A stretch of DNA of 64,000 bases from Hygrophila difformis (Eukaryota; Streptophyta; Magnoliopsida; Lamiales; Acanthaceae): assembly GCA_030278955.1 (NCBI GenBank), contig JAOANR010000005.1:5685431-5749430 (forward strand), read 5' to 3'. The first letter of the stretch is position 1. Each line of letters begins with the position of its first letter. Shown one piece after another: positions 35,142 through 48,300 of the stretch. The notes under the pieces were generated by a model. That model searched no databases, was not told the origin of the DNA, and saw only the letters and a program-made list of their open reading frames with translations. The position numbers and the translations under genes were made by a program.

Positions 35142-36102
35142 AACCCCTAAAAATCACGCCACTTGAAAATGTTATTATGTGCTTCTACAGTTTGATATGT
35201 ACGAATGATTATGTGCTTCTACACGACATATACACTAATACATGCAGGAATATAGTCTCGGAAATGGAATTTTTTTTACTTTATTTTATTATTTTAAATT
35301 CTCAAATTTTTTGCTGGTGATGTTATTGTGAAGAATTTCGCTATTTATTTATTTATTGCTATTTTTTTGGCATTGATTGAGGCAAATGGAAGGGATGCAA
35401 TTTTTCATAAGTACTAACAGAAAAAGGATTGCTTATAGTGGTAACCAGTCAATTGAGAAATGTAGCAATCATTCCAGATCGTGGTACCACTCTATTTGAG
35501 AGTCTGGTATCAAATAATTCATTAGAGTGGTAACCATTCAGATATGGACCAGTAAAATCGAGGTACTTGTAGATAGAGAAATGTAGTAACCATGCAAGCA
35601 GTACCCCTCTATGTAGGAGTGTGGTATTAGATGCAAGTGTAAATGCCATTTTTTTACGTTTTAAATTTTTGTTAACATATTGTTAGTTTTAAAAATATAT
35701 AATTTTAAAAGATGGCTGAGGACTTTTCAAGTGGCCAAATTTATAATTTTCAATTGGGATTCGGTTGCCAACCTGGCCCACTATTCATTCCCTGTGCGGA
35801 AATGATTATACAAGGTCAAAACTTTTGCAGTGGGTATACTCTAATTGTCCTTAGTGGGTATATATCTGAGATATATATGAATTGTATGTCATACACTAGT
35901 AGTAGTTTATTTTATTGAAATGGTAACGAAAGATCCATCCGAAAGAGAGAAAAGTGTTTTAAATATAAACTACTCGTGTAATCCACACTATTGAATTGTT
36001 AATTAAATTTGAACAGTTCAATACATTTTTTTTAATAATACCTGAACAGTTCAATACATTTGGACACCACTAGATTTTTAATTCATTGAGTTTCTGGTGA
36101 TT
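35142..36102 (+). other. P450 3' flank and second-copy spacer
   Basis: 35142-35650 is the downstream flank of the intact gene and is repeated at 36336-36900. 35640-36100 (CCATTTTTTTACGTTTTAAA, AAAGATGGCTGAGGAC, CATACACTAGTAGTAG, TGAACAGTTCAATACATT) is the spacer that precedes each locus copy and is repeated at 56285-56870. The region ends at a junction where spacer sequence (TTCTGGTGATTGG) joins directly to intron 4. Confidence 0.75.
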
Positions 36103-36335
36103 GGTAGTAGACTGACCTTATTTGTATGATATTTTGGCAGGCTGGGCCAAGGATTTGTTTGGGGAAAGATTTTGCTTACAGACAAATGAAGATAGTGTCA
36201 GCAGCATTGGTGCAATTCTTCAGATTCAGACTGTGTGATGACACAAAGAATGTGACATACAAAACAATGCTTACACTTTATATCGATGGAGGGCTTCATG
36301 TTACTGCAATTCAGAGATCAACACAAGCTTCTTGA
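36103..36335 (+). pseudogene. Second P450 copy reduced to exon 5
   Basis: 36103-36140 matches the end of intron 4, and 36141-36335 matches exon 5 including the acceptor TTTTGGCAG and the stop. The coding difference I saw from the intact gene is near the end (IQRSTQ versus IPRSTQ). Promoter and exons 1-4 are absent: spacer sequence normally found upstream of the gene joins intron 4 at about 36103. This is most simply a large deletion in a tandem copy. It cannot encode a P450. Confidence 0.88.
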
Positions 36336-36962
36336 AACCACTAAAAAGTCATGCCACTTGAAAATGTTGTTTGCGTTTACAGTTTGATATGTATTACAAA
36401 TGATTATTTGCTTCTACACGAAATATACACTTAATACATGTAGTAATATAGTCTCGGAAATGGATTATTTTATTTTATTTTATGGTTTAAATTCTCAATT
36501 TTTTTTGCTGGTGACGTTATTGTTATTGTGAAGAATTTCGCTATTTATTTATTACTTGTTTTTGGCATTGATTGAGGCAAATGGAAGGGATGCACTTTTC
36601 CATAAGTAAACAGAAAAAGGATTGCTTATAGTGCATGGTAACCAGTCAATTGAGAAATGTAGTAATCATTCAAGATCGTGGTACCACTCTATTTGAGAGT
36701 ATGGTATCCAATAATTCATTATAGTGATAACCATTCAGATGTGAATTTATGGTACTCCTTTGGTATAATTGTGGTAATATGGGCCAACAGTAACTAGGTA
36801 CTTGTCGATAGAGAAATGTAGTAACCATACCAGCAGTACCCTCTATGTAGGAGTGTGCTATTAGATGCATGTGTAATGTGGCACTAAGGCCCCGGTAATG
36901 GCATCTTCCAGGCCTTTTGCACAGCCCCAATTTTTGGGGTCCATTTTTAATTAATAGAGTAA
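36336..36962 (+). other. 3' flank of the second P450 copy, up to the Helitron
   Basis: This diverged copy of 35142-35650 includes the paired AGTCAATTGAGAAATGTAG and GGTACCACTCTATTTGAGAG segments. It ends with ATTAATAGAGTAA immediately before the Helitron start. The homologous spacer resumes after the Helitron near 56285. Confidence 0.7.
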
Positions 36963-39900
36963 TCTATATATATATTAAAGCATTAGTGAACAACCCATCC
37001 TACATTTAATGTGGTGTCTCCATTTCAAATTTCTAATTTTTATAGATTTTTCCATTTTTTTATTTATTAATTTTAGATTTTTGCATTATTTATCTATTTA
37101 TTATTTATTCATTATAGATTATCAATTTTTGAAATATATGAAATTTTCAATTTATATGGAATTCCCACAATGTTCATTTCAAAAAAGATTTGAAAGATTT
37201 GAAATTTTGTATATTTTATTATATCTACAATATGTTGCATTTTTCAATTTACTAATTTTAAATTTTGGAATATATTTATAAAATCTATCATTTACTTATA
37301 AATTCTAACTATATCTATCATGTTGTGTCACTATATATTCACTTTTAAAAAGATTTGAAAGATCAAATTAGAAATTTTGTTTTTTTATTTTATTTATTCT
37401 GGATTTTATTACTTTTGCATTTTTATTTTATCTTTTTTATATTTTATGATTTTGCATTTTTTAATTTATTTATTTTAGATTGTATTGCTGCATTTATTAT
37501 TTATTTATAAATTTTCAGTTTTTACACCATATAATTATTATGACATTAATTAATAGACATTTTCAATTTTTGCACCATAGGTTTATTACGACGAGAGGTT
37601 ATGCACTGGACACTAAAAATTATATTGCGCTTATGTTTCAATATGGTCATCATATTGTAATTTCGGTAATTTTGTGTAGATTTGGTCTTAATTTTAGTTA
37701 TAATTTTTTTTGGTGTTGTAAATGATGTAAGCAAAATACATTGCACATCATATTTATTTATTCATGATATATTAATGTGTATATGACAATCCCAATTTTT
37801 TATTTTTAAAAGATATTTAATTTCCATTTTATGTGGAGTACCCACAATTTTCTGTTTTTAAAAAATTTAGAATTTCAAATTTATATGGAATATTAATATG
37901 TAATTCGCAATGTATATATGGATTTTATATTATTCAAAGATACATTAATGAATATATGAAAAATATTTATATATATATATAGACCATGTTTTCATAAAAA
38001 TATGTCACTCCTCCTAATAAATATGCAATTATATAGTTGTTAATCGTTAAAAACTATGTTTTATAATTATATTATTATAATTGTATATAAATATAAATCT
38101 ATATATCTATATATATATATATATTAAAGCATTAGTGAACAAACTATCCTACATTTAATGTGGTGTCTCCATTTCAAATTTCTAATTTTTATAGATTTTT
38201 CCATTTTTTTATTTATTAATTTTAGATTTTTGCATTATTTATCTATTTATTATTTATTCATTATAGATTATCAATTTTTGAAATATATGAAATTTTCAAT
38301 TTATATGGAATTCCCACAATGTTCATTTCAAAAAAGATTTGAAAGATTTGAAATTTTGTATATTTTATTATATCTACAATATGTTGCATTTTTCAATTTA
38401 CTAATTTTAAATTTTGGAATATATTTATAAAATCTATCATTTACTTATAAATTCTAACTATATCTATCATGTTGTGTCACTATATATTCACTTTTAAAAA
38501 GATTTGAAAGATCAAATTAGAAATTTTGCTTTTTTATTTTATTTATTCTGGATTTTATTACTTTTGCATTTTTATTTTATCTTTTTTATATTATATTATT
38601 TTGCATTTTTTTATTTTATTTATTTTAGATTGTATTGCTGCATTTATTATTTATTTATAAATTTTCAGTTTTTACACCATATAATTATTATGACATTAAT
38701 TAATAGACATTTTCAATTTTTGCACCATAGGTTTATTACGACGAGAGGTTATGCACTGGACACTAAAAATTATGTTGCGCTTATGTTTCAATATGGTCAT
38801 CATATTGTAATTTCGGTAATTTTGTGTAGATTTGGTCTTAATTTTAGTTATAATTTTTTTTTGGTGTTGTAAATGATGTAAGCAAAATACATTGCACATC
38901 ATATTTATTTATTCATGATATATTAATGTGTATATGGCAATCCCAATTTTTTGATCTTAAAAGATATTTAATTTCCAATTTATGTGGAGTTCCCACAATT
39001 TTCTGTTTTTAAAAAATTTAGAATTTCAAATTTATATGGAATATTAATGTGTAATTCGCAATGTATATATGGATTTTATATTATTAAAAGATACATTAAT
39101 GAATATATGAAAAATATTTATATATATATATAGACCATGTTTTCACAAAAATATGTCACTCCTCCTAATAAATATGCAATTATATAGTTGTTAATCGTTA
39201 AAAACTATGTTTTATAATTATATTATTATAATTGTATATAAATATAAATCTATATATCTATATATATATATATATTAAAGCATTAGTGAACAAACTATCC
39301 TACATTTAATGTGGTGTCTCCATTTCAAATTTCTAATTTTTATAGATTTTTCCATTTTTTTTATTTATTAATTTTAGATTTTTGCATTATTTATCTATTT
39401 ATTATTTATTCATTATAGATTATCAATTTTTGAAATATATGAAATTTTCAATTTATATGGAATTCCCACAATGTTCATTTCAAAAACGATTTGAAAGATT
39501 TGAAATTTTGTATATTTTATTATATCTACATTATGTTGCATTTTTCAATTTACTAATTTTAGATTTTGGAATATATTTATTTATTCATTATAGATTTTGG
39601 CCTATCGTGTATAAAATCTATCATTTACTTATAAATTCTCACTATATCTATCATGTTGTGTCACTATATATTCACTTTTAAAAAGATTTGAAAGATCAAA
39701 TTAGAAATTTTGCTTTTTTATTTTATTTATTCTGGATTTTATTACTTTTCCATTTTTATTTTATCTTTTTTATATTTTATTATTTTGCATTTTTTTATTT
39801 TATTTATTTTAGATTGTATTGCCGCATTTATTATTTATTTATAAATTTTCAGTTTTTACACCATATAATTATTATGACATTAATTAATAGACATTTTCAA

Positions 39901-40265
39901 TTTTTGCACCATAGGTTTATTACGACGAGAGGTTATGCACTGGACACTAAAAATTATATTGCGCTTATGTTTCAATATGGTCATCATATTGTAATTTCGG
40001 TAATTTTGTGTAGATTTGGTCTTAATTTTAGTTATAATTTTTTTTGGTGTTGTAAATGATGTAAGCAAAATACATTGCACATCATATTTATTTATTCATG
40101 ATATATTAATGTGTATATGACAATCCCAATTTTTTATTTTTAAAAGATATTTAATTTCCATTTTATGTGGAGTACCCACAATTTTCTGTTTTTAAAAAAT
40201 TTAGAATTTCAAATTTATATGGAATATTAATATGTAATTCGCAATGTATATATGGATTTTATATT

Positions 40266-43200
40266 TGTAATACCCCAGATTTTTATCAAAGTCCAAAGGA
40301 ATAAAAATTTATTCCGATCAATGTCGAAATATATCCGAGAAGAAGAAAATAATTTATCACAATAAATTATTGCTCGGATATGAAACGCCGATAGATTTAA
40401 ATTCAAAATGGAATAAAAGAGGGAAAGGAAGCCCGAAGGCATTCCATGAATTGAGTAACAAAATTTGGAATTTAGTTCATGAAGGAAAAGAATTTTTAAT
40501 TCCAAGAACCCGTGAAGTCGGAAGAAATTTAATGATACAATCGCAATCAATCAATCGATCAATAAGTCGCGCAACTTCGGGGACGAAGTTGATTTTTAAG
40601 GAGGGTAGATTGTAATACCCGAGAAATCGCCATCGAAAATTTAAATCCAAAAATAAAGAATTGGATTTAAATTATTAAAACCGAAATAATTCCGAGAGAG
40701 CGGAATTTATTATTTATCGGAAGATAACAACTCGAAACGAGTTTATCGAATTGTCCCAACAATCATGGATAATTCCCACATTATGATTTTTATTTTTGTA
40801 GAGAAGGAATCTTAATATTTAAAAAAAAAAAAAATATTAAAAGTTACTGTAGCACTACTGTAGCACTACTGTAGCACTACTGTAGCGGCCGCCTAATTGT
40901 CGGCCTAGGCCTCCAAATCCGGGATTCCTTGTCCCTTTAATGGCCATAACACCCCCAACACCCCCATTTCAGCCATTCCCATCCCCTCTTCACTCCCAAA
41001 ACTCTCCCAAAAGCCAAAATACTTTCCGGCGAACTTCCGGCGAACTTCCGGCGACTTTCCGGCAACCAAATCCGACCAAGGAAGTGTGTAGATCAAGGAT
41101 TGCAAGCTTTGGATTGTTGGTAAGATGTAAATCAAGTTTCCTTATTGTTTTAAGATCATAACCATTATCCTAAACTTACGAATCTTCATATTCAAACACA
41201 AATCGGAGCCAAAGGAAGAATAAATCGGGTGGAGGAGATTCGTTCGTGACATCCCGTGGATTCCGGACGACCCCGTGACCTCCTAAACATCATCCCCACT
41301 GTAAGTTAACCTTACTATGGTTTTGGGTGACTTAAAATGCAACCAAACATAGAGATTCAACTCAAGAAAATTAATAAAAATCTGTCAACAAGAGAAACCC
41401 TCAACGCAGCGTTTTCGTATGAATTTTTCGAACCTCTAAAGCTGCTTAAACAACAAAACTCAAAACATGAAAAGTGTTGCTAAGGCTTTGGTCTAGCTTC
41501 TGTAAAAATTTCATAATTTTTCATGATGTTTTGAAACCTGAAACCGACCCAAAACCGAAGAGCATTAAATCTGAATCTTAGAACTTTGGCAGATTTCACT
41601 CTCAATCTTGTTGGTTATTTTGACCATGGATCTAGGCCGATCTAGGATTGGTGTTGAACATGAAAGTTGTAGATCTATGAGTATAGAACATTTCTGCAAA
41701 TTTTTAGAATTTTTCATTGAGATTTGAACCTCCAAACTCGAGCCGACCCGATCTGCGTTAGAACCGATGTCAAGAACCTTGACAGATTTCATAATCAAAC
41801 TCGACGAGCAAAACTCTTACTTCGAGTGTTCAAATCTGAAAACTCAAAACTAAGATTTTGATCCAAAGATCGTAAGCTATATTGTGTAAAAATTTCAAAG
41901 ATTTTCATCGAGTTTTGATACCCCAAATCGTATCGGACATATTCTGCGTTTTTAGGAATTGTCAAAGGATGACAGATTTCATAACCGATCTTGAGGAGCT
42001 TATTCCTATCATTTCTAGCCCAAACCAATCTATGTGATCTAAACAAAAGTTGTTGGAAATCAAGTCTAGTATGTCTCTGTAAAATTTCAGAATTTTTGGA
42101 GTCCATTTGATATGATAAAAAGTCAAATCTTTTAACGTTGTCAAACCTGAATCCTGACAGCTTTTTGTTTCTGAAGAAAACTTGATTTTTGACATGCTTC
42201 CCATCGTTTTTCCGAAAAACTTAAAACACGAAAGTTGTTCGTTGGGATGTTTTTGAGCTACTGTACAAATTTCAGAACAATCGCCTAAGAAATGGATTTT
42301 TAAACCAAAAAGGCGCAAACTGTGACGCCAAATGATTTTTAAATCGAAGAGATTTTGAAATTCAAAACAAACGGTCGAGACGTTGAATTACGATATATCT
42401 ATACTTTTGAAAAATCCCGTTACACCAAATAAAAACATTTTCTGTAAAAGAATTCTTTTGAAACATTGGGGACTTGTGACCAAGTTTGATATTATCAATA
42501 TGATTCATGCGGGTTTGATTCCCTATGATATATTTGAGTTCTTGCGGGTTAGATTCCCCAAGGGCGATGGTATGTTTTCCTGCGGGTTAGATTCCCCAGG
42601 ATGTATTGAGTTCTTGCGGGTTAGATTCCCCAAGGGCGCTTGTATGATTTCCTGCGGAAATATTGGTTATGAGGATTGCGGTCACAAGAGCCCTGGTGAA
42701 TGGTGAACTATAAAAGAAACGAAAAATATTTTGAGAAGTGATATTTTTGAAATTGGCTGAGGCCGCCGGATCACCGGCTAACTGTTACTATTGATATTGG
42801 CTGCGGCCGCCGGATCACCGGCTAAATGATATATTGTTGAGATGATGGCGTAACGGGAAATATATTAAAAAGCTTAGATTTTATGAAATTGGCTGCGGCC
42901 GCCGGATTGCCGGCTAAATTAAATATTGTTGAAATGTTTTTATTAAATTTAATTAAAGGCCTTGAAACCCCTAACCCATGCTATGTGTTAACTTACTCAG
43001 CGCGTTTTTGCTGACCCAAACCATATATCTCCTTTTTCTCACAGAGTACGAAGAATATGCATCGTCATATGCATACATGGGAACATTAGGGGAAATCTTT
43101 ATTTTACATCCCTGCATTTAATTACGACTTGCATGAACGGGCCTGTTTAACCCGTGTTTTGGCCATGTTGGCCCTATATTTAAATTCCGCTGCAACTCTG

Positions 43201-43361
43201 ATGTATTATTTTTAAATTATTTATGAATGGGCTGTTTGAATATTTTAAATTCTGAAAAACCATAGCCTTGCATCTCTTTAGTGAGCTCGGAGAAACCGTG
43301 TCTTGCTAGGGAGGTGTGGCGGTGGCATCCCGGCCTGGGTTACCAAATCCGGGGTGTTACA
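40266..43361 (+). repeat. Element C 5' LTR (3096 bp)
   Basis: It begins TGTAATACCCCAGATTTTTA and ends CCGGGGTGTTACA. At 40575-40588 and 40597-40610 it contains a palindrome CTTCGGGGACGAAG and a purine tract, followed at 40611 by a second LTR-like start TGTAATACCCGAG. Also present are four CTGTAGC repeats (~40855-40890), a triple repeat of GCGGGTTAGATTCCCC (42506-42625) and three CCGCCGGAT..CCGGCTAA palindromes (42765-42920). Confidence 0.95.
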
Positions 43362-43364
43362 AGT

Positions 43365-43376
43365 TGGTATCAGAGC
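43365..43376 (+). other. Primer binding site, tRNA-iMet, element C
   Basis: TGGTATCAGAGC follows the 5' LTR after three bases and is complementary to initiator methionine tRNA. Confidence 0.93.
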
Positions 43377-43862
43377 CCGGATTATTTTGAAGCTATTATA
43401 TTTTAAAGAGCCCAATTATTATTTTGGAGTTAAAGCCCAAATTTTTAGCCCAAATTTTTTTTAAGAAGCCCAAGAAATTATTTTTAGCCCAATACCTGTA
43501 TTTTTAAATAAAGCCCAAATGTTTATTATTTTGGCCCAATATAGAGGCCCAAGACTTTTATTTACTATTATTATCTTTAAATTTTAAAAATATTACCTCC
43601 ATGGAATAAATTTATTTTTAAAATCCATGGATAAATAAATGCATGCATAAATTTTTTTTTTTGGGGGGATCACATATGCATATGCATACATAAATATTTA
43701 CACTAACCTTTTTTTTATGTGAATTATCGGTAATAAGAAACACTCCTACCTTAGAACTCGACATGACTTTGGCTTAGAAGCGCTAACTTAAGACTAACGT
43801 TGCCTTAGTCCTAGATCTTGATTCACTTACGAACTCATCTTCGCGCGCTTCTATAACAGAAA
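43377..43862 (+). other. Leader of element C
   Basis: AT-rich leader containing repeated AGCCCAA / GGCCCAA words (43405-43555), the complement of the word series in the element B leader. No ORF of note is present before gag. Confidence 0.7.
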
Positions 43863-44936
43863 ATGGCACCTAGAAGAAAACTGAGGAAGGTAAGCCCAAA
43901 CGGCACTGACACTAATCTCCCAAACGCACCTAACAACAATAAGATTCCTCCGAACGTAGGAGATCGAGCGCCTCCTATTCCCAACAACATGGATGAACGT
44001 TTAAGGACGGTAGAAGAAGTACTCGTAGCATTAGGCAATGCCGAGGTGCATAGGGCACAAGCGGCAATACCTCCGCCAGTAGCCCGAGTCAACTACTTGG
44101 CATTGGTAAACCCCTACAAACCACCCCATTATGACGGGCAAGAGGATCCGGCCAAGTTGGAAGGTTGGATCCGTACCTTTGACAAACTCTTGGACGCTAT
44201 CAAATGCCCCGACGAGGAGAAGATACATGTAGCGACCTACTACTTAGGAGGCGAAGCCGATGAGTGGTGGCAAAACCTTCAAACGAATTCAGAGGAAGAT
44301 GAAGAATCCTACACCTGGGAAGGACTTAAGGAAGCCTTGAGAGAAAGATTCTACCCACTGAGCACCAAGACCGCAAAGTACGAGGAATTCATCAACCTCA
44401 GACAAGGAGCGCAAACAGTACAAGAGTACTACACCAAATTCAAGGAATTGGTGCGATTCGCTACAAGGATAGTACCAACTGACTCTGACAAGGCTCAGAA
44501 ATTCGAGATGGGTCTGAACCTTAGTATCCGGGAGATACTTGCAGTAGGACAATTCACAAACCTGCAGACGGTTTACGATCGAGCTGTAGCAATTGATCGA
44601 GTCCAGCAACTGAAGCGTAAAGAAACCGGTGAGTCGAGCAAGGACTCGCAAGAGTTTGAGAAAAAGAATCGAAACATTAGCAATGGCAATTTTAAGGAGA
44701 ATAAGAATAAAGGTTTCAATTATGGGAGAAACGGCATACGTCATACAGTCATACCACGTTGCTCGCAGTGCCACCAAGCCCATCTGGTGCGCGAATGCCC
44801 AAGGCGCGGAACTTGTTATAGATGTGGAGGGGAAGACCACATGATTAGAGAATGCAATGTTCGTGAAGAGATGATTGAAAAAAGGCTGGATCTGGTAGAC
44901 CCTCAACAAGGGAATCAAGGAAGAGCCATGGGATGA
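43863..44936 (+). CDS. Gag protein of element C (357 aa)
   Basis: This intact frame starts MAPRRKLRKV. A basic, proline-rich N-terminus is followed by a short helical stretch (MDERLRTVEEVLVALGN), then the Ty3/Gypsy gag core from about residue 76 (YLALVNPYKPPHYDGQEDPA) to ~255. It ends with a CxxCxxxHxxxxC finger (CSQCHQAHLVREC) and a canonical CCHC knuckle CYRCGGEDHMIREC at residues 318-331. It is clearly homologous to the gag part of the element A polyprotein. The stop comes right after the zinc knuckle, where protease would normally follow, so the protein can build particles but all enzymes must come from another element. Confidence 0.95.
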   Translation: MAPRRKLRKVSPNGTDTNLPNAPNNNKIPPNVGDRAPPIPNNMDERLRTVEEVLVALGNAEVHRAQAAIPPPVARVNYLALVNPYKPPHYDGQEDPAKLEGWIRTFDKLLDAIKCPDEEKIHVATYYLGGEADEWWQNLQTNSEEDEESYTWEGLKEALRERFYPLSTKTAKYEEFINLRQGAQTVQEYYTKFKELVRFATRIVPTDSDKAQKFEMGLNLSIREILAVGQFTNLQTVYDRAVAIDRVQQLKRKETGESSKDSQEFEKKNRNISNGNFKENKNKGFNYGRNGIRHTVIPRCSQCHQAHLVRECPRRGTCYRCGGEDHMIRECNVREEMIEKRLDLVDPQQGNQGRAMG

Positions 44937-45345
44937 TTGAACGACATTGATCAAGCTGACTTACCAGCTCATTGAGGAAGGATCATAGGCGATGATACTC
45001 GAACCTTCGTGGGAATAATACATAGGCAGTTATGGGGACATAACTGTAATCTTAAGGGGGGGAGGATGTAATACCCCGTAAGAATGCATAAGCATTTATT
45101 TCGAAACTCGAATATTTTGTATCCCAAATAATTTTTTTTGAACTACGTAATGACTTGATCCCTTCACAGGGTACGTAGGCAACTTGGAAATTTCAATTCT
45201 GGGTTCAGTCAAATAATAATCAACAATCGAACAATAATTCAATAACACAATATCGCAAATAGTAAACAAAAGAACCCTAACTCTTAGCGCGAGAAAAGCC
45301 GAAGCACAACTTCGAGGACGAAGTTGATTCTTAAGGGGGGGAGGA
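44937..45345 (+). other. Element C 3' internal end with two polypurine tracts
   Basis: After gag only short pol-derived sequence remains. TTAAGGGGGGGAGGA (45052-45066) is followed by TGTAATACCCCG at 45067, an LTR-like start. 279 bp later, after CTTCGAGGACGAAG (45310-45323), a second TTAAGGGGGGGAGGA (45331-45345) abuts the real 3' LTR. Sequence between the two tracts is homologous to 23422-23689 of element B. Confidence 0.88.
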
Positions 45346-48300
45346 TGTAATACCCCAGATTTTTATCAAAGTCCAAAGGAATAAAAATTTATTCCGATCA
45401 ATGTCGAAATATATCCGAGAAGAAGAAAATAATTTATCACAATAAATTATTGCTCGGATATGAAACGCCGATAGATTTAAATTCAAAATGGAATAAAAGA
45501 GGGAAAGGAAGCCCGAAGGCATTCCATGAATTGAGTAACAAAATTTGGAATTTAGTTCATGAAGGAAAAGAATTTTTAATTCCAAGAACCCGTGAAGTCG
45601 GAAGAAATTTAATGATACAATCGCAATCAATCAATCGATCAATAAGTCGCGCAACTTCGGGGACGAAGTTGATTTTTAAGGAGGGTAGATTGTAATACCC
45701 GAGAAATCGCCATCGAAAATTTAAATCCAAAAATAAAGAATTGGATTTAAATTATTAAAACCGAAATAATTCCGAGAGAGCGGAATTTATTATTTATCGG
45801 AAGATAACAACTCGAAACGAGTTTATCGAATTGTCCCAACAATCATGGATAATTCCCACATTATGATTTTTATTTTTGTAGAGAAGGAATCTTAATATTT
45901 AAAAAAAAAAAAAAAATATTAAAAGTTACTGTAGCACTACTGTAGCACTACTGTAGCACTACTGTAGCACTACTGTAGCGGCCGCCTAATTGTCGGCCTA
46001 GGCCTCCAAATCCGGGATTCCTTGTCCCTTTAATGGCCATAACACCCCCAACACCCCCATTTCAGCCATTCCCATCCCCTCTTCACTCCCAAAACTCTCC
46101 CAAAAGCCAAAATACTTTCCGGCGAACTTCCGGCGAACTTCCGGCGACTTTCCGGCAACCAAATCCGACCAAGGAAGTGTGTAGATCAAGGATTGCAAGC
46201 TTTGGATTGTTGGTAAGATGTAAATCAAGTTTCCTTATTGTTTTAAGATCATAACCATTATCCTAAACTTACGAATCTTCATATTCAAACACAAATCGGA
46301 GCCAAAGGAAGAATAAATCGGGTGGAGGAGATTCGTTCGTGACATCCCGTGGATTCCGGACGACCCCGTGACCTCCTAAACATCATCCCCACTGTAAGTT
46401 AACCTTACTATGGTTTTGGGTGACTTAAAATGCAACCAAACATAGAGATTCAACTCAAGAAAATTAATAAAAATCTGTCAACAAGAGAAACCCTCAACGC
46501 AGCGTTTTCGTATGAATTTTTCGAACCTCTAAAGCTGCTTAAACAACAAAACTCAAAACATGAAAAGTGTTGCTAAGGCTTTGGTCTAGCTTCTGTAAAA
46601 ATTTCATAATTTTTCATGATGTTTTGAAACCTGAAACCGACCCAAAACCGAAGAGCATTAAATCTGAATCTTAGAACTTTGGCAGATTTCACTCTCAATC
46701 TTGTTGGTTATTTTGACCATGGATCTAGGCCGATCTAGGATTGGTGTTGAACATGAAAGTTGTAGATCTATGAGTATAGAACATTTCTGCAAATTTTTAG
46801 AATTTTTCATTGAGATTTGAACCTCCAAACTCGAGCCGACCCGATCTGCGTTAGAACCGATGTCAAGAACCTTGACAGATTTCATAATCAAACTCGACGA
46901 GCAAAACTCTTACTTCGAGTGTTCAAATCTGAAAACTCAAAACTAAGATTTTGATCCAAAGATCGTAAGCTATATTGTGTAAAAATTTCAAAGATTTTCA
47001 TCGAGTTTTGATACCCCAAATCGTATCGGACATATTCTGCGTTTTTAGGAATTGTCAAAGGATGACAGATTTCATAACCGATCTTGAGGAGCTTATTCCT
47101 ATCATTTCTAGCCCAAACCAATCTATGTGATCTAAACAAAAGTTGTTGGAAATCAAGTCTAGTATGTCTCTGTAAAATTTCAGAATTTTTGGAGTCCATT
47201 TGATATGATAAAAAGTCAAATCTTTTAACGTTGTCAAACCTGAATCCTGACAGCTTTTTGTTTCTGAAGAAAACTTGATTTTTGACATGCTTCCCATCGT
47301 TTTTCCGAAAAACTTAAAACACGAAAGTTGTTCGTTGGGATGTTTTTGAGCTACTGTACAAATTTCAGAACAATCGCCTAAGAAATGGATTTTTAAACCA
47401 AAAAGGCGCAAACTGTGACGCCAAATGATTTTTAAATCGAAGAGATTTTGAAATTCAAAACAAACGGTCGAGACGTTGAATTACGATATATCTATACTTT
47501 TGAAAAATCCCGTTACACCAAATAAAAACATTTTCTGTAAAAGAATTCTTTTGAAACATTGGGGACTTGTGACCAAGTTTGATATTATCAATATGATTCA
47601 TGCGGGTTTGATTCCCTATGATATATTTGAGTTCTTGCGGGTTAGATTCCCCAAGGGCGATGGTATGTTTTCCTGCGGGTTAGATTCCCCAGGATGTATT
47701 GAGTTCTTGCGGGTTAGATTCCCCAAGGGCGCTTGTATGATTTCCTGCGGAAATATTGGTTATGAGGATTGCGGTCACAAGAGCCCTGGTGAATGGTGAA
47801 CTATAAAAGAAACGAAAAATATTTTGAGAAGTGATATTTTTGAAATTGGCTGAGGCCGCCGGATCACCGGCTAACTGTTACTATTGATATTGGCTGCGGC
47901 CGCCGGATCACCGGCTAAATGATATATTGTTGAGATGATGGCGTAACGGGAAATATATTAAAAAGCTTAGATTTTATGAAATTGGCTGCGGCCGCCGGAT
48001 TGCCGGCTAAATTAAATATTGTTGAAATGTTTTTATTAAATTTAATTAAAGGCCTTGAAACCCCTAACCCATGCTATGTGTTAACTTACTCAGCGCGTTT
48101 TTGCTGACCCAAACCATATATCTCCTTTTTCTCACAGAGTACGAAGAATATGCATCGTCATATGCATACATGGGAACATTAGGGGAAATCTTTATTTTAC
48201 ATCCCTGCATTTAATTACGACTTGCATGAACGGGCCTGTTTAACCCGTGTTTTGGCCATGTTGGCCCTATATTTAAATTCCGCTGCAACTCTGATGTATT

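Noticed and set aside
38504..38872. Repeated 122-123 aa ORFs in the tandem units (also near 39688, 49037, 50237, 51390, 52577)
   Set aside because: They repeat because the DNA unit repeats. Composition is extremely rich in F, Y, I and L from AT-rich DNA, and there is no recognisable domain or start context.
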